Shown here: piece after piece, positions 10,925 through 22,140 of the stretch
How the letters are laid out: the number at the start of each line of letters is the position of its first letter
Numbering within the stretch: position 1 is the stretch's first letter
NCBI GenBank assembly: GCA_015680685.1
Contig: MNCI01035156.1
Location: forward strand, 71,905-135,904
DNA length: 64,000 nucleotides
Source of the DNA: Gnetum montanum
Lineage: Eukaryota; Streptophyta; Gnetopsida; Gnetales; Gnetaceae
Reading direction: 5' to 3'
Notes under the pieces: generated by a model
Told to the model about the DNA's origin: nothing
Database searches by the model: none
What the model saw: only the letters and a program-made list of their open reading frames with translations
Position numbers and translations under genes: made by a program

Positions 10925-12355
10925 AGGCAACTATTGTTGAAGACAGACAAAAGTTCATTGATGCTTGGATCTTGGATTTAGGAGCAACATGACACATGAC
11001 CTCTCGGAGAGAATGCCTTTATCACTACAAACCAATCTTAGAAGGATCCGTGTACATGGGAATTGATCATGTTTTCAAAATTGCTGGTAGTGGTATTGTC
11101 AAGATAAAGATGTATGAAGGTACTATTCGCACCATACAAAAGGTACAACATGTGGAGGGCCTAAAGAAAAATCTGCTATCTTTAGGACAACTTGATGATG
11201 CTAGGTGAAAAACTCATATAGAGAATGGGATCTTGAAGATCACCAAAGATGTGCTTGTGGTAATGAAGGAAAAAAAGGTTACTGCAAATTTGTACATGCT
11301 TCTGGGGAACACACATCAAGTGGGAGAGTATTCTATTTGGAAGAAGAATCAACGATGTTGTGGCATCGAAAGCTTGGTCATATGTCAGAATAAAGTTTGA
11401 ATATTCTCTCTAAATAGAGACTACTTCCTGGGCTCAATTCAGTATGTTTAGCATTTTGTGAGCATTGTGTTACTAGTAAGCAACATAGATTAAAGTTTAG
11501 CACATCAACAAGTAAGAGTAGATGCATCTTGGACTTGATGCACTTTGATGTTTGGCAAGCACCAGTCACTTCCCTAGAAGGAGCAAGATACTTTGCATCT
11601 TTCATTGATGATTACTCTAGGAGATGTTGGGTGTATCCAATCAAAAGGAAGGCGGATGTCCTTTCAGTCTTTGAAGTCTTGAAAGCATGGGTAGAACTTA
11701 AGTCTAAAAAAAGGATCAAGTGTCTAAGGATGGATAATGGAGAAGAATATACAAGTGATGAATTTGATGCGTTTTGTCAACAAGAAGGCATCAAGAGGCA
11801 ATTCACAGTAGCACACACTCCTCAACAAAATGGAGTAGTAGAATAGATGAACAAAACCTTGTTGGAAAAAACAAGATCAGTGTTGAGGGTTGCAAATCTA
11901 ACCAAGTCATTTTGGGTAGAAGTAGTCAATATCGCCTACTATTTAATCAATCGGTCTCCATCAACTATGATTGATCTAAAAACACCAATGGGAATGTGGA
12001 CTGGTAAGCTACCTATTTATTCTCATCTCCATACATTTGGAAGTTTTGTGTATGTGATGTACAATGACCAAGAAAGATTGTAGTTGGACCCAAAGTCCAG
12101 GAAAAATATATTCTCAGGGTATGCTGATGGAGTTAAGGGGTATCACCTATGGGATCCCACTACCCACAAGGTTGTCATCAACAGAGATGTGATATTTGTA
12201 GAAGATAAAATGCAAGAGAAGAAAGATGATAGCACTTTAAAGGAGAATTCAAAGACTACTAGAATTCAGGTAGAAGATAAGACAAAAGCTAAAGATCTAG
12301 TTACTTCTGAAGCAACATCAATGTATGAAGAGAAAGAATCAGTCTAGTTTGAAGC
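10925..12355 (+). pseudogene. Protease and integrase of element B
   Basis: The protease shows WILDLGAT-stop-HMTSRRE at about 10966-11005, a version of the copia DSGAT/S-HMT motif with the catalytic Asp present. The GAG-pre-integrase segment follows: VEGLKKNLLSLGQL (11155-11193) and LWHRKLGHMSE (11359-11391). The integrase core carries HFDVW (first Asp, about 11542), FIDDYSRRCWVY, then RMDNGEEYTSDEF (second Asp, about 11733) and TPQQNGVVE (catalytic Glu, about 11845). The downstream YADGVKGYHLWDP block is typical of copia. All three catalytic acids are present although stops interrupt the frame. The enzyme would insert element DNA into chromosomes. Confidence 0.92.
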
Positions 12356-12359
12356 TTAT

Positions 12360-13975
12360 GAAGCTCGTTGGTCATCTCAGGCAAAAAGATCACCAACTTG
12401 GCACTCAGATTATGTTATTGAAAGTAATGTTGCATACTGCCTTTTAACAAAGGATGGTGAACCATCAACTTTACATGAGGCTCTCAAAAGTCTAGATGTG
12501 TCTTTGTGGATGGCAGAAATGTAGGAGGAAATCGAATCTTTACACAAAAACAAGACATGAGATCTTGTTACACTACCATAAGAAAGGAAGGATATTGGAA
12601 AAAAATGGATCTACAAGATCAAACATGATAGTAATGACCAGGTGGAGTGATATCGTGCAAGATTGGTGGTAAATGGATATGCTCAAAAAGAAGGAATTGA
12701 CTTCAATGAGATATTTTCTCCTATGATTAGACTTACAACAATCAGAGTAGTCCTAGCAATGTGTGCTACATTTGATCGACATCTAGAACAACTATATGTG
12801 AAAACTACTTTTCTTCATGGAGATCTTGAAGAAGAGATTTACATGCTCCAACTAGAAGGTTTTGTAGAAGAAGGCAAAGAGAATTTGGTTTGCAAGTTGA
12901 ACAAATCTCTGTACGGTCTCAAACAAGTGCCAAGGTGTTGGTACAAGAGATTTAACTCGTATATCATGAGCCTTGGGTACAATAGACTTAGTGCAGAACC
13001 TTGTACATATTTCAAGAGGTTTGATGAAAATTTCATCATTTTGCTATTGTATGTTGATGACATGTTAGTTGTAGGCCCCAACAAAGAGCAAATCCAAGAA
13101 TTGAAGGCACAGTTGGCTAGGGAATTTGATATGAAAGACTTGGGACTAGCAAACCAGAGTCTAGAGATGCAAATTCACTAAGACAAAAATAACAAGAAGA
13201 TTTGGCTTTCTCAGAAAAACTACGATCTTGTGATGCTTCAACATGCAAGATTGTAATCCAATTTCTAACCCACTTTTTATTAATTTCAAATTATTCTTTG
13301 AGATATGTCCTAGTCATGAAGTATAGAGTAATGAGATGTCTTGAGGACCATATGCATCCAGCAGTGGGAAGCCTAATGTTCATTATTATTTGTACAAGAC
13401 CAGACATTGCACAAGAAGTGGGAGCAGTCAATCGGTACATGGGAAATCCTGGACGAAAGCATTGGAGTACTGTTAAGAGAATCCTAAGATACATTAAGGG
13501 TACCTCAGATGTTGCATTATCTTATGGAGGATCAAAATTTACTATTAAAGGTTATGTGGAATCAGATTTTGTAGGTGATCCAGATAAAAGAAAATCTACT
13601 ACAAGCAATGTGTTTACACTTGTTGGAGGAGCTATAAGCTAGGTATCAAGATTGCAAACAGTAGTAGCATTATCTACAATAGAAGTAGAATACATGGTAG
13701 CTACACAAGCTTATGAGGAAGCAATTTGGGTTCAAAGGTTATTGGAGGAGCTTGGACACAAATAAGAGAAGATTCCTTTGTTTTGTGATAGCCAGAGCAC
13801 CTTGCATATTGCAAGGAATCTAGCCTTTCATTCAAGGACAAAGCACATATGAGTACAATTTCACTTTGTTCATAATGTAGTAGAAGATGGAAGTGTGAAT
13901 ATGTAGAAGATACACACCAAGGATAATCTTGCAGATGTTTTGACCAAGCCGATTAACATGGACAAGTTTGACTGA
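12360..13975 (+). pseudogene. Reverse transcriptase and RNase H of element B
   Basis: RT is open over 12663-13181 and shows GIDFNEIFSPMIRLTTIR, YVKTTFLHGDLEEEIYM (Asp changed to Thr where copia has DVKTAFL), KLNKSLYGLKQVPRCWYKRF, and the catalytic LYVDDMLVVG (about 13050). RNase H follows with GYVESDFVGDPDKRKSTT (13548-13600), VALSTIEVEYMVATQAYEEAIW (about 13663-13730), and the terminal VLTKPINMDKFD just before the TGA at 13973-13975. Frameshifts occur near 13180-13330 and a stop near 13642. It is Tnt1-like in style. The broken frame rules out activity. Confidence 0.92.
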
Positions 13976-14074
13976 AGTAGATCCTCATATGGCCTAGCAA
14001 AAGCATAAGAAACATAGAATGACAAGGTAGAAAGGATGGTGTGGAGATATGATTGATCCTCAATCAAAATCTCC

Positions 14075-14088
14075 AAGTAGAAGATTTT
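14075..14088 (+). promoter_or_regulatory. Polypurine tract of element B
   Basis: AAGTAGAAGATTTTT sits directly before the 3' LTR start TGGCCATAG and corresponds to the usual copia AAGTGGGAGA tract, decayed by G-to-A changes. Confidence 0.65.
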
Positions 14089-14383
14089 TGGCCATAGTTA
14101 TCATGATAAATTTAGGCCATGATTATCATGATAGAATTCAGCTATGGTTATTAAAATAGTGGGTGGTCATCATTAGTTATTTAAGGGCCCCTTCACCAAT
14201 ATAAAAGGCACCTCCCTCACCTCAATTCAAATCCATCACAAATATCTCCTTTCCATCCCACTCTTACATTCTTCTCCTATTGCATGAGAGAGAGGCTTCT
14301 TTTTGTTCTCTTCTTGTGATGAAGAGAGAAGGTTTTTATCCCCATTTTTTGATAATAAAATCCTTCTACATTTGCCCATGGTT
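14089..14383 (+). repeat. 3' LTR of element B, truncated
   Basis: It aligns to 9660-9955 of the 5' LTR with scattered substitutions, then homology stops at CCCATGGTT. The missing last 95 bp were not found elsewhere in the window. The break point abuts the palindrome array. Confidence 0.9.
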
Positions 14384-15800
14384 CTAGAAGAAACACACTT
14401 TTTGGTTCTACCATATTAGCTCCATTGTAGAATAATTCTATAGAACCAAAATTCAATTCTACAAACAATCTTAAAAATTAGTTCTACAATCCACATCACA
14501 AGGGCATATTGAAATAAACTTATATGTAGAATTGGAATTTAGCTCTACAAGTAAGATTTTATGAAGATCAAGTTCATGGAATCAAACTAGCTCGAAATGG
14601 TTTTGCAAATGAAGTGCATAATTGAATCTACCATGTAAGCTGTATGAGCCACATCATTGTCAAATCACTTTAGCTCTTGAAGATTGAATTACTTCATTAA
14701 GCCAAGGTTGGTTCCAAAAGAAAGCTTAAGAAGTGTTTTACCACATTAGCTTTTATGAGAACAAATTCATAGAACCAAAAATGGATTTTATAAAAATAAG
14801 TGAAAATGGTTCTATAACGATGTCGTCATTGGAGAAAAGTATCACTTGTAGAACCAAAATTTGATTCTACAGATAAGCACAAAATTAGCTCTACCACATC
14901 AACTCCTTTGTATAATAATCCTATAAAAGCTAAATTAGGATCTACAAGTAATCTCACTTTTACCTGTATGATGTAAGTTCTTCAGTTAGTCCTAGTTTGT
15001 AGAACCAAAATCTAGTTTTATAAAGAGAAGCTAAAATGGTTCTATAACCACGTATCATTAGAGAAAAGTATCTCTCATAGAACCAAAAGTGGTTCTACAA
15101 AATGGTTCTACAAATAAAAATACTAAGCTAGCCCATATGTTAAAGGCTTTGCCACATAAGCTCTTCAGTAAGCCTTCGTCCATAGAACCCAAATTCAATT
15201 CTACAAAAGAAGCTAAAATGGTTATACAAACCACATCATCATCAGACTATATCAATTGCACTTTTTGATTCTACCATGTTAGCAATGAAAAGTTAATAAT
15301 TTTGTAGAGCTAGGAAAATCATTTCTAAGATAAGTTCTCAAGATACCTTGCCACATCATGTTTTAAGTAGTGCAACTTCATAGAACCAAAAAATGGTTTT
15401 ACGAAGTAGTTCTATAAGGAAGAGCTCGATGCCCCTATAATTCATGTCAAATTAAAATAGAGTTTACATTGGAGCCACAAAAATTTATGAGTTCAAATTA
15501 ACATACATACACATTACTTTTAATCTATCTTAACAAGTTATGAAATGGACATAAATGAGTATGACACAACATGTAGAATTGAAAATATGTTCTACAAAGA
15601 GGCTTGAACTTATTCTACCATGTTAATTGCTTTGTAGAACAAGTTCATAGATCCTAAAAATAATTCTACAAATAAGCTCCAAAATGATTTTACAGACAAT
15701 GTTCAAAAGCTAACTTTGAGAATACTTTTGCACATTAATACAAGTTGAATTAAAATGCTAAGAAAAGATCATTTGTAGAATTGAAGAAAGGTTCTACAAA
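14384..15800. repeat. Array of about eleven 21-23 bp hairpin-forming palindromes in a degenerate tandem repeat
   Basis: An imperfect palindrome, left arm GTAGAACCAAA and right arm TTTGGTTCTAC around a 1-2 bp centre, recurs at about 14441, 14526, 14769, 14848, 14999, 15077, 15182, 15380, 15573, 15648 and 15775. Half-copies (GGTTCTAC, TAGAACC) occur between them. Surrounding phrases also recur, such as GCTAAAATGGTTCTATAAC, CATTGGAGAAAAGTATC and CCACATTAGCT, so a larger unit of roughly 200 bp was probably duplicated. No long open frame exists. The nature is unknown: it could be a satellite, the leader of an unrecognised element, or a foldback element. Confidence 0.75.
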
Positions 15801-16239
15801 TTAGGCCCTTTCACGTGCCATGCCACCTTTATATTCTTAAGCAATATTTTAAAAATGGATTTGTGGGCTAAGAGAAATAGGACTAAGTGATTAGCATCTA
15901 AACCCATAAGCCTTAAAATGAAATTAGTAGAGTAGATCAATATCATCAAAGTATGTAATATATGTCAAAATATAATTTGAATAATTTTTCCTCAAGTAAG
16001 TAAATTAAAAGATAAAGCTCTAGGTATTAATAAGCAAGTTTAGGATAGATTTCAAGTTATAGAGCCATTGACAATCAAAGATGTAAACTGAAATAGAGCT
16101 ACCATTAAAGCATAGAGAAGCTTTTCTGAAGTTTCCTCAAAATTCCTCAAATTAGCAAAATTTCTCACAAAGGAAAAGAGGAAGCACATTAGAAGTTCCA
16201 AGATGTTGAGACTTCTGCCTTCTCTAAGTACCTACAGTA
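15801..16239. other. AT-rich spacer, nothing recognised
   Basis: It lies between the palindrome array and the decayed coding region. No motif, repeat or open frame of note is visible. Confidence 0.4.
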
Positions 16240-18078
16240 ATTCAATTTAAATATTTATGAGAGTCATCAATTGATTGATGTCATGCATCTAGAGTTGGAA
16301 GCAAGAGAAAGTGACTTATTCAATTTCAATGATGATCATGATTTGATAGAAAAAATAACACATTGAGCTACAGAAACAATGGAAGATTGGTAGGAAATAT
16401 ATGAGAAGACACATCTTTATAAACTCAACTTCAAACCCAAAGCAAATATCATAAGAGAATTTAGAAATTTCCTGATAGCCAAGACAACATATGTTAAGGA
16501 TAAGCTACATTTCAGGAAAAGTACCAAATGTTATATTGACATCAACGTGAAAAAGGCATATGAGCTCTATGGCCTCGTTGAGCCCAACATCACAAAAATA
16601 GAAGCTCGTCAATACAATGAAGGCATGCTAAGTAGTACATTTTGGACTCATGTTGAGATAGGAAAAGTTTTCAACCTCTTAGCAACCAATTTAACAAAAG
16701 GTTGGGGATATTAAAATGCCATGTTGAAAGTTATAGAACTCAATTTTTCCCATAGGATATTCATTTTAAGACTAAATTTTTTTCTAACTATGAAATTAAT
16801 TTAGTTGGAGATTATCATGTTTGGGCCTAGATAGCACTAGAGAATAAAAAGCATTTCTTTCTTGTATAATATATGAATGATATATTATAGGATAGCTTAG
16901 CTAAAATTCAAGAATAAGGGGCTTAGTTAAGTCTATGTTTGTTTCTAATGGATTATCTATTAAGCAATGTTCTTGAACCTAAAAGAACAACCCCAATTTT
17001 TGTCAACTATGCATCACAAAGGAGGGCTCATCGAGAAGACCTCTATTATGACTTCTTCATAGTTATTTATCAAAGGAGTTATTTTGATGTGTAGGACCTA
17101 GAATCTTTAATAAATTATGTTTACCCCATTTGCTTAAGTACATTTAGGGAGCCTTCCCACCGAGAGTTGACTAGCAGATTATTAATGAGATAAAAGGAAA
17201 ATTCCATGGAGCTATCTTCATACATGGTTACTACACTCAAATACTCATATCATGTTTTGAGGGAAAAGCTTTCAAATTACCTAGGTTTGTGGCCCCTTAT
17301 TTGGCAATTCTAGAGGTTGGAAGATAAATGTGAGAAAGTTCCCTAAGACATAATTATAAGCACAAAGATGTTTTCTATTTGAAATTTGGCTATTAGGAGT
17401 TTATTAATTTAGAGCATGTGAGGGAAATAACAAAATGATATAAGAAACAATGTGATTTTTCCATGGCTTCAGGAAGAATATACTCAACCATAAAAATAAG
17501 AAAATTCCATCAACATGATGAAATAGATGTGGCTTATATGAAATCTATAGGCAGGGAGGTGAAGTGAGCTAAAGATGAAGCTCCAAAATAGTTGAAGAGA
17601 GTTTATCAATGAAGCTTCCATTCACTACCTGTGGTCTACCAGCTATTGAAGTATGTAGGTGTATGGATAACAGAGATCATTGTTTGGCAAGAGATTTCCC
17701 CAATGAGTATTTAGCATTATTAGAAGAAAATTATTTTTCATGAAAGCTACTAGAGCTAGAAGAAGTTATGCCCAATGAAATGTTTCCACTTAATGGGGAA
17801 AAGTATGTAAGGGTAAAAGTAGCAAGTAAAATGAAGACTGAATAAATAAGAATTAATAAAGAAAAATAATAATTGCAACTTTTGGGGTAGAAGAAAATAA
17901 AAGAGTTATAAAGACAAAAAAATTAGAAAAATGAAGGAGAAAGCTTGTCATTAGCTCTCACTATTCTGATTTCTCCATTTGGCTACTTAATGAAGGATAT
18001 CACTCGATCTTTCAAAGTTAAAGAAAAAGAAGGATGCATTATCCTAAGCCAAAAACTCCCCACTAAACCAAAGACATA
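16240..18078 (+). pseudogene. Decayed coding region of unknown family, part 1 (left of element C)
   Basis: Codon-like, purine-rich text with long readable stretches broken by stops. One frame runs for about 100 codons from 16395 with KLNFKPKANIIREFRNFL, KCYIDINVKKAYELYGLVEP and ARQYNEGMLSSTFWTHVEIG. Other readable pieces are FREPSHRELTSRLLM (about 17147), RFVAPYLAILEVGR (about 17284) and DVFYLKFGY (about 17367). I do not recognise the family. It stops at the insertion point of element C, and a coiled-coil segment on the far side (23193-24120) is probably its C-terminal part. A globular front and coiled-coil back resemble the layout of the 3' ORF in element I, so it may be the 3' ORF of a related old element. 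That is inference. Confidence 0.45.
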
Positions 18079-18855
18079 TGAATAAGTGCTATATAGTCAA
18101 TGCGTCGACTAGGCCACGTATACGAGGCCCCGTATACACGGCCGCGTTGACACGGCCCCGTCGACATAGCCTTCCTACTTCGACATGGCCCCGTTTACAC
18201 AGCCACCTATCCCGACCTATAAATAAGAGGGCCCTCCACCTCATTTAGGCAATCTTTTGAGTAGTTGTAGCGAAGCGCTTGCATTTTGTTTCCATAGGAG
18301 TTAGATTATTTTCCCAAGTGCATGCCCCCAGTGTGATGCATGTAATTGTACAACACCTTTATTCGAGTGTGATGTACTTGGACATGTACATGACCGGAAA
18401 TAAAGATCAAGATTACTTCATCATTGTAGCATTCACTTAGTTTTAATTATTTAATTTTTATTGTTAATTGTTATTGTTATTTATTATTTTCTTAGTTAAT
18501 ATTTCTTTATTGTCATTTACTATTCTTGTTGTTAACTGCGGAATGAGTACGACTTAATCACGAGCATTTAAGTGTGACTACTTGATAACCCAGTAGCGTA
18601 CCTAGGATTTACGCTTGGTAATCCTAGTAGTAGTCATGCCCGAGGTCCAAGATGTGTATGGATGATTAAGGAACCGATGCTTATCGCACTTAGGTTAGCT
18701 TAGACTTCATTTCATATTACTTGTTAGTTTAATCAATATTATTTTCCATTGTCTCTAGGAGTAGCACTAATTTAGGATTACATCATATGCCTCACTCTGG
18801 ACTAAACCATATGTGACAAAGCAAATACTAGTCCAGGTGGGAAGACAGCGAACTG
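18079..18855 (+). repeat. 5' LTR of element C, cut by the assembly gap
   Basis: It aligns with 22308-23080 over its whole visible length. U3 is only about 140 bp and holds the palindromic words CGTATACG, GTATAC, CGGCCG and GTCGAC linked by GGCC. TATAAATA is at 18218-18225. The last roughly 100 bp and the primer site fall in the gap. Confidence 0.92.
18218..18225 (+). promoter_or_regulatory. TATA box in the 5' LTR of element C
   Basis: CCTATAAATAAGAGGGCC lies about 140 bp into the LTR and is repeated at 22447-22454 in the 3' LTR. Elements E and I have the same box in reverse orientation. Confidence 0.75.
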
Positions 18856-19373
18856 NNNNNNNNNNNNNNNNNNNNNNNNNNNNNNNNNNNNNNNNNNNNN
18901 NNNNNNNNNNNNNNNNNNNNNNNNNNNNNNNNNNNNNNNNNNNNNNNNNNNNNNNNNNNNNNNNNNNNNNNNNNNNNNNNNNNNNNNNNNNNNNNNNNNN
19001 NNNNNNNNNNNNNNNNNNNNNNNNNNNNNNNNNNNNNNNNNNNNNNNNNNNNNNNNNNNNNNNNNNNNNNNNNNNNNNNNNNNNNNNNNNNNNNNNNNNN
19101 NNNNNNNNNNNNNNNNNNNNNNNNNNNNNNNNNNNNNNNNNNNNNNNNNNNNNNNNNNNNNNNNNNNNNNNNNNNNNNNNNNNNNNNNNNNNNNNNNNNN
19201 NNNNNNNNNNNNNNNNNNNNNNNNNNNNNNNNNNNNNNNNNNNNNNNNNNNNNNNNNNNNNNNNNNNNNNNNNNNNNNNNNNNNNNNNNNNNNNNNNNNN
19301 NNNNNNNNNNNNNNNNNNNNNNNNNNNNNNNNNNNNNNNNNNNNNNNNNNNNNNNNNNNNNNNNNNNNNNNNN
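18856..19373. other. Assembly gap (518 N)
   Basis: A run of N hides the end of the 5' LTR, the primer site and the front of gag of element C. Open frames that run through the N are artefacts. Confidence 1.
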
Positions 19374-20309
19374 GGTACATGAAAGATGTGGAGAATATGC
19401 CAACATTATTAGAGGAAAAACTATGCCAAATCAAGAAACAGGACAAGACACCACGCGACAATCAAATAAAGATTAGAAAATAATAAGGATAAGAACTCAA
19501 CTGCCAATCATATGTATCAATGTAATATTTGCTTGTATGATCACCCCAAAGGTCAATGTCCAATCTTGTCACATTTACATGAGCATTGGGGAGGAATGTT
19601 ACATCCAGAGTTCGTAAAAAAATACTGTGTTCAACCATAGTGGCAAAAACCTTAGTCATGGGGGAGGCCACCACCAACTAGACCATACCCTTCATATTTC
19701 ACAACACCAAATGCTTATTATGTTCAACACCCTGTTTCTCCAACGGGATCAGCATCCTCTACCTTACCTTATCGTTATCATTCTCCTGAGTACTATCCAC
19801 CCATGTCCTCTCCAACAAGATCACCACCTCATGTGCCTTACACTTCTCCTCAACCTCAATATTCTCTTACTTAACCCCCTTCTACATCATCGCCAGCTAT
19901 GCTAGAAGATTTTTCATCACAGCACCAACCAGCAAACATTACTTGTGTTGCTACTGTCAATAGCAGTGGATGTCCTTCACAACATTTAAGGCATCCCTTC
20001 TTTAGACGTGACTGTCGAAAGGGACACCACAGTTCAGAAACCACTACATCCGCCAACTCAGCACAAATCCAACATGGTGGTGGATCTTTCTCTTCGAACC
20101 CAACACCTCATGTTACCTTCTCAAGGCCACCACTCAATACTCCAACAAACATGGGGCCCAATGAATATTTCCACATGGGGAGACATGTTGATCCTTGCAT
20201 ACCATATTATGGTCACAAGCACCATAGTGGGTCAACTCCTTATAAATTAACCACATCTTATAACTTGTCCCACTATGTCAACTCTAATCAAATGTGTGAA
20301 CCCCAATGA
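19374..20309 (+). pseudogene. gag C-terminal region of element C
   Basis: After the gap the sequence reads, in one frame, NHMYQCNICLYDHPKGQCPI (19508-19568), a cysteine-histidine motif of form CX2CX3HX4C. It then gives SHLHEHWGGMLHPEF, a stop-broken stretch, and a Pro/Ser/His-rich tail containing YHSPEYYPPMSSPTRSPP (about 19770-19825). A further open part runs 19899-20309 (MLEDFSSQHQPANI...). The DHPKG..CP...SHL block is shared with gag of A and E, which identifies the protein. The Pro-rich tail is what one expects after the nucleocapsid motif. Several stops make it inactive. Element E keeps both gag and protease; here no protease follows. Confidence 0.7.
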
Positions 20310-21290
20310 GGTAAGTATGACCAGGTCCCAATATTTCCAACATGCAAGGATCCCCACCTTCCATTTATTAATTGTAGCCATGCTCAACCATTTAGTTATG
20401 GAGGGTTTTTTCCATTCTAACAACACAGAATTAATAAATATTTTTCTGTTTCTTTAGTTTTTCAACTTTTTGTTTTCCAGTTTTTCACCCTTTTAATTTA
20501 TTGTTTTATCTTTTTGTCTTTTTATCTTTTTATGAGTAATCACATCCATGAATAAAACACTCATATGACTTGTTGGTTGAGGTGTTGTTCTATGCTATCA
20601 AGTCTTAGGTGACTAATTATTTTAACAACAAACCCATCACATCCACCCAACCATTTTATTAATAATAGGTTCTGTTCAAGGGTACAGTGATATTTTTGAC
20701 ATTCTTAAAACTTAAATTAATTTTGTGTTCATTATGCCCAGAGTGAAGAAGGATGGACTAAGAGGGAAGGGCTAGGGTGTGACATCAAGGGGACTTGTGG
20801 ATTCTCTTTGGTGATCTATAGGTGCTACCACATAGCTTGGTTATACTAAGATCCTTCTAGATCTAACGAAAAATGGGAGTAAGAGTATTAAAGGCACCAA
20901 AAGAGAGAGAGAGAGAAGAGAGGGAAAAGAAAGTGTGCCAAAGCGGCCAAACAAAAAGTATGCCACACAGAAATTCCAACTCACTCCTCCCTTGCACAAA
21001 ATGCCAAGTGATCATATGCCTTGCTGTTATGGTGCTCTTATGATTGTCCATCATTGGATGAAATGATGCAATGTCACTGATCGGAGGAATGGACTTGGTC
21101 TTGATTTTGGAATGACAGGCTAATGACACCTTAATCATGCTTTACATGCAGGACTCGTTGTGCCCGACATCAGTTACCTCATGTCCCAATCTCTACAATC
21201 CCTTCTCTGATTCATCCCATCTCGCTGTACATGTATTTGTGACTCGTGTGTTGTGTAGCATTGAATTCATCTCTCATCATGGTGGTATTA
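20310..21290 (+). other. Untranslated internal region of element C, partly shared with element E
   Basis: It holds no gene. From about 20740 the text AGGGTGTGACATCAAGGGGACTT...TTCTCTTTGGTG matches minus-strand element E near 30760 (AGGGTGTGACTTCAAGGGAACTT...TTCTCTTCGGTG). A CT-rich tract (minus strand of 20900-20935) also has a counterpart in E near 29510-29530. Conservation of untranslated sequence after pol was lost suggests a cis function. Confidence 0.6.
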
Positions 21291-21480
21291 ACATGTGTGT
21301 ATTTTTTTGCATCGACATAGATTCCATTTAACCCTTCTAGTGACTACACACATTTTAAGGTGTGGTTATGCAAGGGCATTATAGGTTGGAACCTGCTTTG
21401 GGGAGGACCCACTTGTGTGACTTTTGTAATTTGTACTTGTTGCACACCACCACATCATCTTATACCCTTCGAGTATTTCA
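21290..21480 (+). promoter_or_regulatory. Conserved untranslated block of the Athila-like family (copy in C)
   Basis: The core TGCTTTGGGGAGGACCCACT (21393-21412), with flanks such as ATTAACATGTGTGT and ACACACATTTTAAGGTGTGG, aligns over nearly 200 bp with the minus strand of 63610-63830 in element I. The core also aligns with 30045-30070 in element E. It lies between pol (when present) and the 3' ORF. Its role is unknown. Confidence 0.7.
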
Positions 21481-21691
21481 TTGCCAAATCTATTCTTTCC
21501 TTTGTCATTATTTTATCAAACATTCCTCAAAACCAGGTCCGACATTAAACTTTTAGGGAAAATTCCTTGAAAAATTTCTAACTCTAAAATCACACTAAGT
21601 AAAGAATTCAACATTTATTAAAGGTAATGAATAAGGTATGAAATTATTGAACTTTTTTTAATAACCTTACTAACAATTGATCCTTGTGTGA

Positions 21692-22140
21692 TTATAGATG
21701 GCCCCTAAAAGGAGAAAACAAGGAGGACCTTCTCAAGATGCAACCGAACGACCTAGGGGAGGCAGAGGCCAAGGACCTCATGCAGAACATGCAGATTAGA
21801 AGGCAATCATTCAGCATCCATCATGAAACTCTTGTTACTGCATAATCTATCCAAGTAAAGGGAGGCGAGGTCAAGGTCCAAGCCTATGAAGAGGAACGAT
21901 GGCTATTTTCGGCATGGCATGTCAAGGCCAATCAAGTGTTCCTGCAGCTGTCATGTCCAAGAAAAGTGCCAACTCCATCAAACATTGGAACATCAGCATG
22001 GACAACTCATAATCCTTAAATAGAAGAGGAGAAACGTCAGGTGCTTCTTCAATAGTATCAATCTCAGAAGCCTGATGCACAGGACAAAGGAAAGGCATCC
22101 ATGGAGGATCCACCACTACCGGGAACCCCATGAGTTCCAC
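21692..22140 (+). pseudogene. 3' ORF of element C, N-terminal start and remnant
   Basis: The ATG at 21698 opens 33 codons, MAPKRRKQGGPSQDATERPR and onward, ending in a TAG at 21797-21799. The basic start, Gly/Arg-rich and with KRxxxGPS, parallels MASKRGA-stop-LGPS at the start of the 3' ORF in element I (62751). The sequence just before both ATGs is also alike (CCTTAcTAACA..TGATCCTTG..TGATTatAG/ATGGCC). The rest to about 22140 reads in fragments only, so most of the protein has been deleted. The spacing to the polypurine tract is only about 0.6 kb, against 2.9 kb in element I. The function is unknown; position suggests an env-like or accessory gene. Confidence 0.55.

Larger units (their letters stand above)
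9660..14383 (+). mobile_element. Element B: Tnt1/Tork-like Ty1/copia retrotransposon, nearly full length
   Basis: It has a 5' LTR (9660-10048), an initiator-Met tRNA primer site, gag with a CCHC zinc knuckle, then protease, integrase, reverse transcriptase and RNase H in copia order, a polypurine tract, and a 3' LTR that stops about 95 bp short. At least ten in-frame stops or shifts interrupt the single long reading frame, so it is inactive. The LTRs are still closely alike. The loss of the 3' LTR end coincides exactly with the start of the palindrome array at 14384. Confidence 0.95.

Noticed and set aside
14384-15800. CRISPR-like reading of the palindrome array
   Set aside because: Spacing is irregular, repeats are degenerate, and the context is a plant nuclear genome.
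14384-15800. Array as terminal repeats of a simple foldback transposon
   Set aside because: The palindromes are scattered individually; no long left and right arms that pair with each other were seen.
18802-19461. Long open frames spanning the first N gap on both strands
   Set aside because: They exist only because N codons are not read as stops.
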